From Zymoseptoria tritici IPO323 (lineage: Eukaryota > Ascomycota > Dothideomycetes > Mycosphaerellales > Mycosphaerellaceae): a stretch of 64,000 nucleotides of DNA. The DNA lies in NCBI RefSeq assembly GCF_000219625.1, contig NC_018212.1, positions 496,001 through 560,000 on the forward strand. Direction: 5' to 3'. The notes beneath the pieces are model-generated. The model was given only the letters and a program-made list of their open reading frames with translations, was not told the DNA's origin and searched no databases. Shown in pieces: positions 1 to 11,878 of this stretch. Position 1 is the stretch's first letter, and each line of letters starts with the position of its first letter. A program made the position numbers and the translations under genes.

Positions 1-578
1 TGAACGACATCAACCTCCAAAAGCAAACCCTCGCCACCGCCAACTCGGACGCCGACGTCGCCATCCGCTTCAACCAGCTCAAGAAACGCAAAAAGCTCGT
101 CAAATTCGACCGATCCGCCATCCACGGATGGGGTCTCTACGCCGAAGAGAACATCGCCGTCAACGACCTCATCATCGAGTACGTCGGCGAGAAAGTGCGT
201 CAGAAGATCGCCGACCTCCGCGAGATCCGCTACGAGAAGCAAGGCGTTGGGTCCTCCTATCTCTTCCGAATGATCGACGACGAGATTGTGGATGCTACCA
301 AGAAGGGTGGTATCGCGCGCTTCATCAATCATTCTTGCAGCCCGAACTGTACCGCCAAGATCATCAAGGTCGAGGGAACGCCCAGGATTGTGATTTATGC
401 GTTGAAGGATATTGGGAAGAGTGAGTCGTTGTCTTTGCTTGTGGTGTGGTGATATGTGCTAACGGTTCTCGCAGACGATGAACTCACTTACGACTACAAA
501 TTCGAGCGAGAAATGGATTCGACGGATCGGATCCCTTGTCTCTGTGGCTCGGCGAATTGCAAGGGGTTCTTGAATTGA
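1..578 (+). CDS. SET1: Set1-type histone H3K4 methyltransferase, C-terminal part (left edge cut)
   Basis: Catalytic end of the COMPASS methyltransferase, which methylates lysine 4 of histone H3. The reading frame enters at base 3. Exons are 1-420 and 475-578, with a 54-bp GT-AG intron at 421-474. Seen in order: the end of the n-SET region ([12 protein letters not shown]), the SET core [11 protein letters not shown], the cofactor-knot motif [20 protein letters not shown] with the active-site tyrosines, and a post-SET tail [13 protein letters not shown] with its zinc-binding cysteines, ending at the stop. This arrangement is diagnostic of Set1 rather than of other SET families. The N-terminal RRM and the rest of the gene lie outside the window. 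Confidence 0.95.
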
Positions 579-1232
579 GGCCCACAATTCTGGATGGCAA
601 TGTTGGTGCATCGGGCGGATCTCTCTTTGATTTGGCAGCGATTGTGGTGTATGTGCATAGCGAGGCGTCGGTTGGTGGATGAGTATTCGAGGACCACGGT
701 CTCGAGAAACGGCAGTCCCGCTGTGGGTTGGCAGGCTCTTTGCGTGTAAAGATAGCACGATTGAAGTGGAGTCGATTGAGCAAGTATTCGCGAGAGGAGG
801 AAGCGAGGAGAGTTGCTCGGTAGGAGGTAGTGCTCGATTTACCAATCTAATGATGAGTGGTTCGAGGTGCCTTTGCACAAGCGGAAGTTAATCTCAAGCT
901 GGACAGGAGGGCGCAATATTAACTGGTTGTCGACACCTGAAATTGATGTTGCCGTCGGCGTAGTCGTTCACCGACCCGTCTCATCCACAGGTCGGTCGAC
1001 TCATAATGACGGATGGTCAGGAACAGAGACGAAATGAGGCAGCCCTGCAAATAGCCAGGATTGTTGTCGGTGCCAAGCAGGCTCCTACATAACTGGAAGA
1101 AGACGAAGCAGAAGTATCGATGCTTGACACCTTTCCAATCCATCAATCCTGTCATTCTGTCATTCGTTCTGTCATTCGTTCTGTCATTTCCGTTCGCGCA
1201 ATAGCTCGTTCATTCGTTCACAAGCGTCCAAC
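579..1232. other. Intergenic, SET1 3' side to carboxylesterase promoter
   Basis: No gene is seen. Just before the esterase start there is a small tandem repeat at about 1149-1192, with 12-bp units of the type CTGTCATTCGTT repeated two to three times. Confidence 0.6.
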
Positions 1233-2826
1233 ATGCTCCGCCTCAAACCCTCGGTGGCAGCATGCGTGCTGGCTGCTGCGTATGGTGTCCTCGCTCAACC
1301 GAGCGTGCAACTGCCGTCAGCGAACATCACTGGAACAGCCCTCACGTATCCTGGAGTGACAGGAGCCACCACGGCGAATGCATATCTGGGCATTCCGTTT
1401 GCGAAACCTCCTCAGAGGTTTATGCCACCCGTTGCGCAGCAGCTCTCAGGAGACATCGATGCGACGCAGTGGAAGGCCTCGTGCATGCAGCAAGGAGCTC
1501 ATATGTCATGTGGATGTGTTTGGTAGTTTGGTTTCTGACGGGTTGGCAGCACTCAAGCAATACGGCGGAAATGAGACTTCCTTCTTTTCGGCTTACAACG
1601 CTACCCAGAGCGAGGACTGCATTTTTTTGAACATCTTCACTCCAGCTGAAGCTTGCGAGCCTCTCCCGGTCTTGTTCTCCATTCACGGTGGCAACCTCCA
1701 AACTGGGAGCGGCAGTCTGGCGGTCTTCAACGGGGTGCCGATCGCGGCTACAAAAGAAGTGATTGTTGTGACGATCAACTATCGAGTTGGTGTCTTCGGA
1801 TTCGTGCAGTCACCGGAGCTCAAGGCCGATGAGAAGAACCCTGGATTCCTCGATCAGCGAATGGCGCTCGCGTGGGTGTATGAGAACATTGCTGCTTTCG
1901 GAGGAGACCCAAACGCCATCACGATCGCTGGACAATCCGCTGGAGGATACTCCGTCAAGCAGCTGCTTCTGAACCCGCCGGAACCTCTATCTTTCCGAGC
2001 CGCCATCATGGAGAGTCAAACTTTGCTCGCACCCATCGATAGCTGGCCTGCTTTGGTTGGTCTTACGGACTGCACGACAGCCCCGTCGCAGCTTGCTTGC
2101 GTTCAAGCCGTCGATGCCTCGCTCATCGCCGAGCTCTCGGCTAAGAACATGCTGTACTTCCCTCCGGCCATCGACAACGTGACCAACAGCGCTCACGCCG
2201 AGCTCGCAATCGCCACTTCTCCTCGAGTCCCAATCCTCACCGGTACCAACGGCAATGAAGTCGCCCAGTTCTTCCCTGATGTCAACCCGGCGATGGCTTC
2301 CGCGCTCTGGACTGCCGTAACGGGTGGTCGTGGCCCTTCTTTCGAACAACTGTACAACAGCTCTCTACAATCCCTCGACCCCTACCAAGCCGTCCGCCGT
2401 CCATTGAACCAATACGCCTACACCTGTCGCGCAAAGATCCTATCCGAAAGAGCTGCACAAACCGGACACCCGACATGGCGATACTTCTTCAACGCCACGT
2501 TCGCCAACGTCGACATCGCGTATCCCGGAGAGAACGCTCATGGCGCCAGTCACGGTGCTGAATTGCCTTTGATCTTTGGCACGTTTCCGTCGCAGGGGAG
2601 CGATGAGGATCAAGTTCGTTTGGGGAAGTACATGCAGGACACCTTTATCGGATTTGTCAAGGATCCTGAGTCGAGCTTGAGGTGGCCTCAAGTTGGTGGT
2701 TCAGAGCCATATCTTCTGTTCGTGGATAATAAGAGTGGGCCGGTGGATACAGTCGTTGGCAATGAGGTTGCTGACTTTGATTGCGGGCCTTACGAGGCTT
2801 TGTTGCTGATGACTGGAGAAGTCTAG
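1233..2826 (+). CDS. Secreted type-B carboxylesterase/lipase
   Basis: Predicted secreted ester hydrolase of the alpha/beta-hydrolase carboxylesterase type-B family, about 517 residues, which is normal for the family. Exon 1 (1233-1509) begins with a signal peptide ending near VLAQP. Exon 2 is 1550-2826. The intron 1510-1549 is only 40 bp; it was chosen because it is the GT-AG pair that keeps phase, so the junction is tentative. Seen: SEDCIFLNIF, the nucleophile elbow GQSAGG (the usual Glu before Ser is Gln here), the acidic residue in GTNGNEVAQFF and the histidine in GASHGAELP, so the triad is complete. Several N-glycosylation sequons fit secretion. The substrate cannot be told. Confidence 0.85.
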
Positions 2827-3360
2827 ACTGGGCTGACGGCTCTGTGGCGGTGTGCGCCATGTCATCGCCGGAATGCGAAAGTCCCTTGATGGGTGTAAGT
2901 TGAAGCGCGAGTCGTGTAATGGCTCATGGCTCCTGGCTCCTCGTTGCCAAGTCATCTCATGCCGCCAGTCTGGGGTGAGTACGACATGCTTAAAGAGAAA
3001 ACTCGCAGCATGAAGGATCCTCAAAGTTCGGTATTTCGCTTGTCTAGCGAGTCGATCATGCCATGTACCAGCTTTCACCAATCACAATCCTTCTCAAGCA
3101 GCCATAAGTTGAGCCTCGTTGAGCGTACTCATACGACATGTGCATCGTTTTCCGGATCCAGCTCTAGTGCGAGTACGAGCCTGCAGGGGGTCTGCGTTGT
3201 TGGGGTTCATGGCGGTGGCTCAGCTGGTGTGCTCTGGTAGTCAGGAGAGCTGTATGTTTTCGCGCGGGAGACATGCACACCCTCGTGCACCCGATCAGCG
3301 ATGACCATTGACGGCGCAAGTCACCCCAGCAGCAGCAAGTGGTTTGAGCGAGCAACGACG
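2827..3360. other. Intergenic
   Basis: No gene, repeat or clear regulatory element recognised. It holds the 3' side of the esterase and the promoter side of the next gene. Confidence 0.5.
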
Positions 3361-4027
3361 ATGCATTCCAGCAATTGGCATCTCTTCCTCCCCGCTCTCC
3401 TCTTCCCCACTGCATCAGCTCAGAACTCGATCCCTACTGAAGTCACCAGTTGCAAAGCTTCCGAAGGCAACTTGGTCTGCTCAGAAGGCGGCAAGAACTA
3501 ACTTCTTCAACCAAAGCATCCGACAGGACTTGTGGGAACCAAGATCGACATCAAGGATCCGCCGGCGTCCTTCACGCGCTGCGTTGGAAGCGTAGATGTG
3601 ATGTACGTAGCACGCCTTCCACAGCGTCGAAGTTCGATGACTGACAGCAGGCAGCGTGTGTGCCAATGGCGATACCAATCGAGGGAGCTACTCCTTGCTT
3701 AGCGATCGGTACTATGAGATCTCCTATGGCGATGCATCGGGTAGCTATGTGTCGGCCCCGTCAGAGCTCATTTCGTCAACGACAACTGTGTCTGCCGACC
3801 CGTCGCCTGTCATGACCAGCGCCTCTGCTACGCCTTCTACGACTGGTATGCCGGTAACACAAAGCGAAATGCCTACTTCGACGACCGGCATGGAGGGAGG
3901 GGCCTCACCCACAGGGTCGGCTGCACCGTCGAGCACGGAAGAAGGTGGTGCTTTCGGCCATATGACGAGCTCGTTTGCGCTTGAGATGCTGTCATCCGTT
4001 GCGTTTCTTGTGCTTTTAGCCCGATAA
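3361..4027 (+). CDS. Putative GPI-anchored Ser/Thr-rich surface protein
   Basis: Not a recognised family. A signal peptide (LFLPALLFPTASA), a short folded part, a Ser/Thr/Pro-rich stalk and a hydrophobic C-terminus (LEMLSSVAFLVLLAR) suggest a GPI-anchored cell-wall protein of about 192 residues. Exons 2 and 3 join well across a GT-AG intron 3603-3654. Joining exon 1 to exon 2 is awkward: both are in the same frame but are separated by an in-frame TAA at 3499. A GC-AG intron 3491-3526 keeps phase but is only 36 bp. A GT-AG intron 3475-3526 with a fine CTAAC branch point breaks the frame. A 78-bp intron from 3449 has a weak donor. The gene may therefore be mis-spliced or decayed. Confidence 0.5.
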
Positions 4028-4336
4028 GATCGGGTAGCAAGCGCGAGCAGTATCAGGTCGCCGGAGGCTGCTGGTGTGATGCGGAGAAGTACACAGTATT
4101 GCAGATCTGGAATGCTCATGATGGTTCAGGAGACTATTGCGTCGAGCTTGACGAGGCGCAAGGATGTGAAAGAGCACGGAGAAGCTTCATTTCCATATGC
4201 CAATTCGGGAAACGTCGATTTGGGCCGAAGGTAGAACGTCTCCACTGGAACGAGATCAAATCCAAGTCTTCGAGTGGGCATTTTCGATTGTGAGCTTAGG
4301 TGTGAACCAGGCGTGCTATATCAGCAGAAACGCTTC
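4028..4336. other. Intergenic between convergent genes
   Basis: 3' flank shared by the GPI-protein gene and SAD1. Nothing further is seen. Confidence 0.5.
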
Positions 4337-5938
4337 TCAAGCCTTGCCTTTTTTCGTTCTCCTCCTCTCCCACACCATGACATAGCTCTCTTTCGTGGAC
4401 AACAACTCGGCATCCACCCTCTCGACGTACAGATCTTGCATCTCCCACCATCCGCCATTCTCTCCACCCTCCTTGACCTGACACTTCCACATCTTCCGCT
4501 CCGCCTCGCCTTCAACCGAATCATCCCGGACTTTGACACCCTCGTACGTCACGTTGGCCACCAAGTCATACACCAAGGGCTCGCCGATTGGGTGAATCTT
4601 CGGATCTGGCTCCACGTATGGACTCATGTCTAGACTCCGCGGGTTGAAAGTGACAATTGTCGGGTTACGTTGTGCTTGCAGGAACTTGTTCGAGGCGAAG
4701 CGTTTCACGTGCATAATCAGGAATGGTGGCAGAGGATGTTGTAGACGATACCGCATCCGAGTGTTCAGACGCTCCTGGGCGGTGATGCCGTTGTACTTCT
4801 GCAGAACAGTCGTGAGCGATACTTGCGGGATGATGTTCTTTTCGACGTCGTCCTGGAACAGAGGTGCTGGAGGAAGGTCGAGGGTGAGAATCATGAAAGG
4901 CGAGGTTTGCGATTTGATGACTCCCGCGTCTTCAAAGCGAAGTCGGTCGCCTGCGTCGGCGCGGGCGGAGATGGATTGTGATTCGATGCGGAGAGTTCCT
5001 TGGAAGATCTTCTGGACAAGAGATGAATGCGACTTTGTTTTCGAGCCCCCGAGGGAGAGGTGGAGGTTGTTGAGGAACCAGCTGAGAAAGTCGACAGGAT
5101 CTGCTTGTTCGGTGAGAAGGAATTTCTTGTTACTCCGCAGTGCAACTTCTTGGATAAGTTCGTGTGGTGAAACGTGTGATTTGAAAGCCTTGGAGTTCCA
5201 GATTTTGCGGACAAGCACACTGAATCGTTGGACAAGCTGAGGCCGTGATGAAAGATCTTCCAGCATCAGGAAGTTCCGTAATGGTGTGACGTGTGATAGC
5301 GCCTGGACCACAACGTTCAAGTAGTCGTTCGCTTTGATGTTGTTCAATCCGACGAATCCTGGTATATACTTCTTTCCCAGCAGATCCCATGCCGGTTTGG
5401 GTTCTTTGTCCAGCGTCTTGACCTCCTCCTGGGTGAATCTTGGGTCGACCACAACCTTGATATCATCCAAGCTCTTATTCTTCACCTCGTAGCCCTCCGG
5501 CAGCACCCACACCTTCTTCGTCTCCATGTTGATGTAGACGTGGTGTCCTTCCTCCAGCGCATGGAAATATGCCGGCGTCTTATGTCCTCTGCCGGAGAAG
5601 TATTTTCCGCATACCAGGCAAGCGTACACGTTGATATTCGAAAGTGTCACGGAGCATAGCTTTTCGAAGTCGAAATCCAGTCGCGTTCGCGATATTGTGT
5701 CCAGATAAAGATCTGAGTATCCGTCGGCCGGCGCTTGCTGTCGCGACACATTTCTGTCATCTTCTTCCTCATCCTCGTCGTCATCCTGCGCTTTTGCAGC
5801 TTTGCCATTCGCGTGTCCATTGCTATGCGCCGGAGCTGGTAAATCTTCGTCCGGAACATCTTGAACACGCGCTTTCTTCGATGCTGGTGAGTCGGTCACA
5901 GAGTCCTCGAGGGATGCTTCGGCCGGTCGTTTCGCCAT
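4337..5938 (-). CDS. SAD1: U4/U6.U5 tri-snRNP-associated protein Sad1 (USP39 type)
   Basis: Splicing factor needed to assemble or stabilise the U4/U6.U5 tri-snRNP, nuclear. Single exon, 533 residues from MAKRPAEAS; an upstream in-frame ATG at 5962 would add eight residues. Seen: a charged N-terminus with an acidic run, a ZnF-UBP domain (YACLVCGKYFSGRG, AYFHALEEGHHVYI), then a ubiquitin-protease fold starting at PGFVGLNNIKANDYLNVV. At the place where active deubiquitinases have the catalytic Cys box (GNTCFLN) this protein has KANDYLN, and the C-terminal histidine region is also lost (SYVMVWER). This is the established pseudo-enzyme signature of Sad1/USP39. Confidence 0.93.
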   Translation of the reverse strand: MAKRPAEASLEDSVTDSPASKKARVQDVPDEDLPAPAHSNGHANGKAAKAQDDDEDEEEDDRNVSRQQAPADGYSDLYLDTISRTRLDFDFEKLCSVTLSNINVYACLVCGKYFSGRGHKTPAYFHALEEGHHVYINMETKKVWVLPEGYEVKNKSLDDIKVVVDPRFTQEEVKTLDKEPKPAWDLLGKKYIPGFVGLNNIKANDYLNVVVQALSHVTPLRNFLMLEDLSSRPQLVQRFSVLVRKIWNSKAFKSHVSPHELIQEVALRSNKKFLLTEQADPVDFLSWFLNNLHLSLGGSKTKSHSSLVQKIFQGTLRIESQSISARADAGDRLRFEDAGVIKSQTSPFMILTLDLPPAPLFQDDVEKNIIPQVSLTTVLQKYNGITAQERLNTRMRYRLQHPLPPFLIMHVKRFASNKFLQAQRNPTIVTFNPRSLDMSPYVEPDPKIHPIGEPLVYDLVANVTYEGVKVRDDSVEGEAERKMWKCQVKEGGENGGWWEMQDLYVERVDAELLSTKESYVMVWERRRTKKGKA

Positions 5939-6232
5939 GATGAGGAGGTTGTTGCATTGCATGCACAGCTTCGATGGTGACTTCCGCTGCCTGCAGACCT
6001 GGAAACCTTAAATTTGGCGCTAGTGAACGGGAATCCCACAGGGCAGGCAGGCACGCAGGGGTGGTATTCGACATCATTGACATGCATATCCAGAAGCTCT
6101 AAACAAACGTCAAGCGAATACTCAGGAGGCTCTCTTCTCATTGCTCTCTTTTCATTATTCATTACCACCTTTAATATTAACCGGCGTGCCATGTGGAGGC
6201 TAGCATCGCAAAACTCCCAAGCAAGCTCCCTC

Positions 6233-7902
6233 TCACGCAGACTCCTTCTCTTGCGACTCTTGAGATTGATCATCCGACATGTGATCGTTCTCCTCGGTGA
6301 GCGCGTCTTCGTCATTACAGGCCTTCTTGCTCTTCTTCCTCAATGTTGCTCCATACTTCAGAAACAGGAACGGCGTGAAAGCGAACAAGGTCGCCACCGC
6401 CGCCAATATGGTTGCGGCAATATTTGTCCCAAGACCAGAGAACATGTTATACGCAAACAACGGGAAGATCGCTGCCGCTAAGGTCCTTGTAAGACTGATA
6501 GCTGATACCGCCGAGCTCGCATACTCTCCGTACGAGTCCGTGGCATATCCGAAGAGCACATACGAAAAGTCGTTCAATGCGAATCCAATGAAGATGAGGC
6601 CGATCATCGAGACTGGCCACGGGACATTCGTCACTCTGGGAGGAGTCGTCCAGGCAAATATCCACAGTCCAATGGCCAGTGCCGGACAAGCTATGGCGAA
6701 ACTTGCGATCTTCGACTCCGGCAGAATTCTCCGACCCTCTCGACGATACTTTCGGAATATATGCTGGTCATAGAACCGAGGAAGGATGTTGATGATCTCT
6801 CCGATCAGGATCGCAATGAATGCCAAAGACGAACTCGTCTCGTTGAATGTCTGGTCGAAAGGCGGGTCGGTGTACGCAACGGTCAGACCTTCCGTCAGGC
6901 CATAAATCAACCCAAAAGCAATCGCGCACAGGATGGAGCAGAAGGTTACAATCGGCTCGGTGAACAAGAAGACAAGTGGACGAAACAAGGAGTTCTGCAC
7001 AAACTCCTTGACCGAGAACTTGCCACCATAAGTGTTGGATTCCAGTTTGTCGTTGCCCGTTTCTTTCTTAATCTTGTCCACCTTCGCTTGCAATAGCTGA
7101 GATGCCTTGCTTTCCTTGATGAAGAAACATGCTCCGAGCGAGATTGCTGATACGATGGCTGATATCCAGAAGACCCATCTCCTGCGAAAAATGTTAGCCA
7201 TTGCCCAACATCCCTCTGGATAGGGTCGATAACATACCACTTGGTTCGCGCCAGAACATATGACGAGTAGATCGGTCCCAGCACCAGACCGATCATACCT
7301 GCCAGGGTGTACAGATAGACGACCCAGATACGCTTCTCAGCATCGAACATGTCCTCGAAGTTGCCAAAAGCTACCGTCGCCGGAATGGCCGCAGCGACGC
7401 CCTGGAAAAATCTCCCAATGTATATGGCGGCGCTGGCTCCAGGCAGATCGGACGGAACAGCAGCGACCACGACTGAAGTGACGCAAAACATGGCAGTGGC
7501 AATGATGTAGATCGTCCGTCGGCCGAAGGTCTCAGAAATCGGGGAACAGAAGATGCCTCCAACGGTCTGTCCGATGAGGTATAGCGAGACGAACGCGAAG
7601 TATGCCAGGTTTCTCTGGATGCCATATTCCATGCGAGCGCTATTCGCGGCAGCCGTTCCAGACGAGCTGATTCCTGTCATGTACAGCTCCAGCCATGATA
7701 TGATGATGGCAGAGTAGTATTTCGACCATGGGCTCCAGTTTCGAGGGTGGTCCTTTGCTCCATCGCTCCAGAAGACTTTGTTGTCATCTCCAACACGCAC
7801 TCCATATTGTTCCAACTGCTCTTTCGACAAGTCGTTGCTTTCTTTACTCTGCGATGGTGTCGAGTCTCGGGCCAGTGTCTGCGATGAGCGTTCAGAGTTC
7901 AT
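6233..7902 (-). CDS. MFS transporter, DHA1-like exporter
   Basis: Predicted plasma-membrane major-facilitator proton antiporter of the fungal DHA1 (multidrug/polyamine) group, 537 residues. Exons are 7902-7238 and 7181-6233, with a 56-bp intron (GTATGT donor, GCTAAC branch point). Seen: hydrophilic N-terminus, DHPRNWSPWSKYY just before helix 1, the loop motif SETFGRR between helices 2 and 3, about twelve hydrophobic segments, a long central loop around LLQAKVDKIKKETGND, and a polar C-tail. The substrate is unknown. The DUF1989 gene behind it is on the same strand 836 bp away, which is too far to call a functional unit. Confidence 0.85.
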
Positions 7903-8738
7903 GGACGCGGCCGAAGACGTGCTGTGGGTATCTGGACGAACAGCGACGAACGCGAACGTGATCTAGTCGAAGGACGACCTAGTCACTGTGCTAGCCTCTC
8001 GCTCGCGTTAGGTTCCTCAGGGCACACGTGTACCTCCTACCGCTACATGACGAGCAGTAGCATGCTTTCAAAGCATCAAGCCCAACCCCGGATCTGTATC
8101 CGACCGAGCCCCAAATGATGCCGGCTGCCGAGTCACATCGTCGACTGAGCCTGCATGATATCATGACTCAATGGACGACAGGCGAGTCGGCGACGTGCCT
8201 CGAGCAGAGCTGTACCTCCGTCCTTCCGCTCAAACTGCACCATCCACGCCAACCGAGCGATACCTATACGGTGAAAGTGGTGCGGAAAATTGGGGATGTG
8301 TGCAACAGGATCGTTGTTCTTATGGTCTTGTTAGCAATGTGTCTCTAAGCTACCGTGTGGCCTGCACCGCACGAGGTAGGCTTAATTGGGTTGGTTTGGA
8401 GTGTTGCAGTTTGAGCGGAGGGACGGAGGTAACACAAATAAGGCTAAAGAGAAGTGGAGTCCGGATCGGTTTCTCCTCACAGATCATGTATGCATCATAA
8501 TAAGCTTCGTGTGGCGTCGATGGTCGTCGATCTGATCATCAAATAAGCATCGTTCCTTCCTATTCGAGACTAATGCATTTTTATTCAATGCATCATGTCT
8601 ACGCAAACACCCAGATTTACATCTCTTGAATGTCACTCTTCTCAGCTCGTTGGCGATACGTATATGGAGCCTTTTTGACCACCATGGAGGTATCGCAACG
8701 GCTTGAAGCCAGATTTATGACTGGAATCTGGATGTCGC
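7903..8738. other. Intergenic (MFS promoter side)
   Basis: No gene recognised on either strand. It holds the promoter of the MFS gene and the 3' flank of the DUF1989 gene. Confidence 0.5.
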
Positions 8739-9457
8739 TCAACCACTGATGCGATACTGAATCGGCTTGAAGCTGCCACCATTCGATTGCAGAGCTGAGC
8801 AAGCCGTCAGGCCAATGATCACATCCATCTCGGCCGTGAAGGCAATGTGGTCTCCGGCTTTGGAAGTGGGAGGGTCGACCTTGAGCTCACCCGTGGTGCC
8901 ATCTACCACGACGTTCATAAAACAATTGAAGGCTGTTGGCTGTTGTTTGTCAGCTCCCTGAAAGCGCGAACAATGCTGTACACGACCTTACGATCTGATC
9001 CTCGTCGATACCAAACTTCTTCAACGCATTTGCGAGATTTCCGAAACATCCGGGCGCCGGATCCTTGTCCCCATAGATGATCCGAAAAGTGTCCTTGGAG
9101 CACGGAGTCAGGAGGAAGTCCTGTATGGTGGCGGTGTAAGGAGCTAGCGATACCGCAAGGATGATCTGAACCTACGTGGCGTTTGCAAGTATCTTCGACG
9201 ATATTCAGCATGATATTGCTGCGATTGCTGTATATCGGGTCGCCCGTGGTGAGGAACAGTCGGCTGGCATAGTCCAGTGTCCTCCCACCAGAGATAACTT
9301 CTCTAGAATCTGCTTGAGAGAAGGCAAGGAGATCTGCCACCTGCACGCCCTCGACGTCAATGACGGTCAGGCGTTGGCCTTTGTTCAGCTTGAAGGCGGT
9401 TCCGGTTTTCGGGTCCAGCTGGATGGTGCCATCTTCAAGAGCGTGCGTGGACTCCAT
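8739..9457 (-). CDS. DUF1989 / urea carboxylase-associated family protein
   Basis: Member of the DUF1989 family, whose bacterial members often sit beside urea carboxylase; the reaction of the fungal copies is not established. The spliced protein is 203 residues from three exons (9457-9176, 9120-8992, 8939-8739) with introns of 55 and 52 bp, all phase 0. Seen: LDPKTGTAFKLNKGQRLTV, VEGVQVADLLAF, SRLFLTTGDPIYSNRSN, then in exons 2-3 DFLLTPCSKDTFRIIYGD, GCFGNLANALKKFGI and PTAFNCFMNV, the conserved order of the family. An ATG at 9499 would add 14 residues; the inner ATG gives the more usual N-terminus. Confidence 0.85.
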
Positions 9458-10021
9458 GGTGAGAGATGTTGCAGTATGTAGAACCGTCCTGATGTGCAAG
9501 TTTCGGTATTCGGCAGGCTAGGCTCTTGAAAAAGAACATCCAATCGGAGATGTGCTGACCGTCCTTACATAGCCGTGGCTGTGCAGCACGCATCATTCGT
9601 CCTCAGATCGGCCGCATCTCCGTTCTCTCCACGATCTAGCATAGATCGATGAACCTTGTCTCAGCCGCCGAAAGCTTATACCTGATATGTTTGTCAATAA
9701 AACGCGCTATGATTCCTTGGATCGTCATTGATCTTGGGCGGGATGCAAGCGGAGCTCCTGCAACGTCAACGCAATGCGCGTGTGCCATTGATGAGCTGAT
9801 GATCCGGGTCAACCATACGAGCAGCAAACCGTGCTAGCCCAAGGAGTTCTGCGGGTACGCTGCGCAATCCTCGTGGCAAGTGGAGAGTTAAATGGCAACT
9901 GGGCCACCTCATGTTGACCGCACATCCAACAACCTCACCTGCCTTGTTGCACTCGCCCGCTGCTGAAAATCTCAGTCGAACCACTCTGCCCTTCCTCCAC
10001 AAGCCGAATCTTTCTGTCAGC
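9458..10021. other. Intergenic, divergent promoter region
   Basis: Lies between the divergently transcribed DUF1989 and YqcI/YcgG genes. No gene or clear element recognised. Confidence 0.5.
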
Positions 10022-11050
10022 ATGCAGGTCGCGCTCAATATATTGCTGTTCTTCGCTGGCTTCTCGATTGCGACGTTCATTGCATTGAGGCCAAAGAAAC
10101 CCGGTCGAGATCTCGAGACGCTTCGCTATGTCGCTGACGGACTGCATCACAAAGCACAAAGCTTGAGTACGGGTTGTTCAGCAGTCGAGGATGAGAGGCG
10201 AGTGGTACAAGGAGATGGGGAAAATCTACTCACAAAGTAAGCGTCGAAAACATACACCCATCTGGTCGTGTACTGACCAGTCTGCAGAGAGCAAGTCGAA
10301 GCTAAGTACGACATGGACGCATGGCAGCGGAATGTCTACGAAGAGTTCAAGACGACAATCCTGGCGAAAGGGACTGGCCTCAAGACATTTCCATGCGTAT
10401 ACGCCACGATGGGCTATCGGAGCGGCGACCATCGTTACGTCTTCCTGCATTCCGACGATCCATCAGAACCTCGCAACATCCGCCTCATCGCGCCCGCATT
10501 GAAAGCATACCTCCGACTGTCTCGCTCACTCGGGCCAAACACGAGCCTGGTTATCATGGGTGCTCCAACAGAAGGCGAGCAGAGGAGCGTTGAAGAGTAC
10601 AACCACAACTTTTGGGAGATGCTTCGAGGTCTGAGGATCTGGGATTCCGCACCATGGCCAGAAAACATCCCGCAAGAGACGGACGATCAAAACTGGACTT
10701 TCTGCTTCGATGGCGAGCCGCTATTCCCCGTGGCACTTACTCCTGCCCACCAAAAGAGATGGTCTCGACGTGCGCCGGTACCACTGATCGCACTGCAACC
10801 AAAATGGGTCCTCGACAATTTGCTTTCCACCACAGAAAAAAGAGAGGCGGCCACGGGCAAAGTGAGGAAATTGCTCGCCCAATACGATCAGACCGAGGTC
10901 AGTCCAGACTTGACGACGTATGGCCAGGCCAGCGAGGTACACCAGCTTTGCCTCAGGGACGAAAACACGACGGTAGAATGTCCTTATGGCGATTTCGACA
11001 AGGGCGGCTCTTCGCCCGCATCTTCCCGACGAGCATCGATGGAGCAATAG
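10022..11050 (+). CDS. YqcI/YcgG family protein with N-terminal membrane anchor
   Basis: Belongs to the YqcI/YcgG family, known from bacteria and fungi without an established function. 325 residues; exons 10022-10236 and 10288-11050, intron of 51 bp (GTAAGC...CTGCAG), phase checked. Seen: residues 1-20 form a hydrophobic segment (LNILLFFAGFSIATFIAL) like a signal anchor, followed by a basic stretch; the family core begins near EEFKTTI and includes FPCVYATMGYRSGDHRYVF, then NFWEMLRGLRIWD and a PLIALQPKWVLDNL block. The C-terminal 60 residues are polar and probably disordered. Most family members are soluble, so the anchor is notable. Confidence 0.8.
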
Positions 11051-11878
11051 TGGCCAGGTCCTTATTCTTGCGTTTAGCGTTCTTGTTTGGCGGGCATGTG
11101 CATTTCAGCTTGACGCATCACCTTAGCATAATATCGATTTTTGATGAGCAGAACGAGTCCCCGGTCTCCAGCAGATATTCTCCAGGCTCAATGTCATCTT
11201 GCATTGAAGAGAAGATTTCCAGAAGCCTTCCAAAAAGCTTGGCACGCGCTAACAACGACGACGTCTCATCCTTCAGAATCTTCGCGGACGTCTTGACCTA
11301 GCCCATCCTTTACTGGGGCCGGCTGTGGAGGACCGCGATATCGAGTGGATCACCCATGGACGGATCACGGGCATGGCAAAAATTTCTCAGACTCCATGGC
11401 CCTTCGCCTGTCCTGACAAGGTCATGCCAGGATTCTTGGTGCCGTTCTTCCAGTCCCCCCGACGGCCAGTCTGGTCAAGGCCCTTGTTTTGCCGACAAAG
11501 ACCTGAATAAAGTCCCGAATAATTCCGTCATTCGAGAAGCAATCGGGCCTTGAGACAGGACACCACTCAAGCACAGCCACGCCTGCCAACGAACAGCCCG
11601 TTCCATATTCGCGGATGAGAGATTTTGGGTGGATCCAGCACCCCGTGGGTCGCCCTCAATCGAGCTCCACAATGACACCTCATGCCGCTCTCCATGTTCG
11701 TCGGGATGTTGAGGGTGAGTGCTCGCGTTTCGCTTACCACATGGCGGCATCGAGGGCGGCATTTTAAGAGAGCAGGTGTGCGGGTATATAAGACAAGTAG
11801 CGGCCTATTTCTCTCCATCCTTTCACTCGATACCTATTTTCCTGGCCGTCAACTTGCTCTCCTCATACCGTTGCCAAG
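11051..11878. other. Intergenic, sugar-transporter promoter
   Basis: No gene recognised. It carries a TATA box near its right end (listed separately) followed by a pyrimidine-rich start-site stretch before the transporter ATG. Confidence 0.55.
11785..11792 (+). promoter_or_regulatory. TATA box of the sugar transporter gene
   Basis: TATATAAG, 87 bp upstream of the ATG at 11879 and followed by a CT-rich stretch (about 11808-11826) typical of fungal transcription starts. Seen in sequence; the role is inferred from position. Confidence 0.5.
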
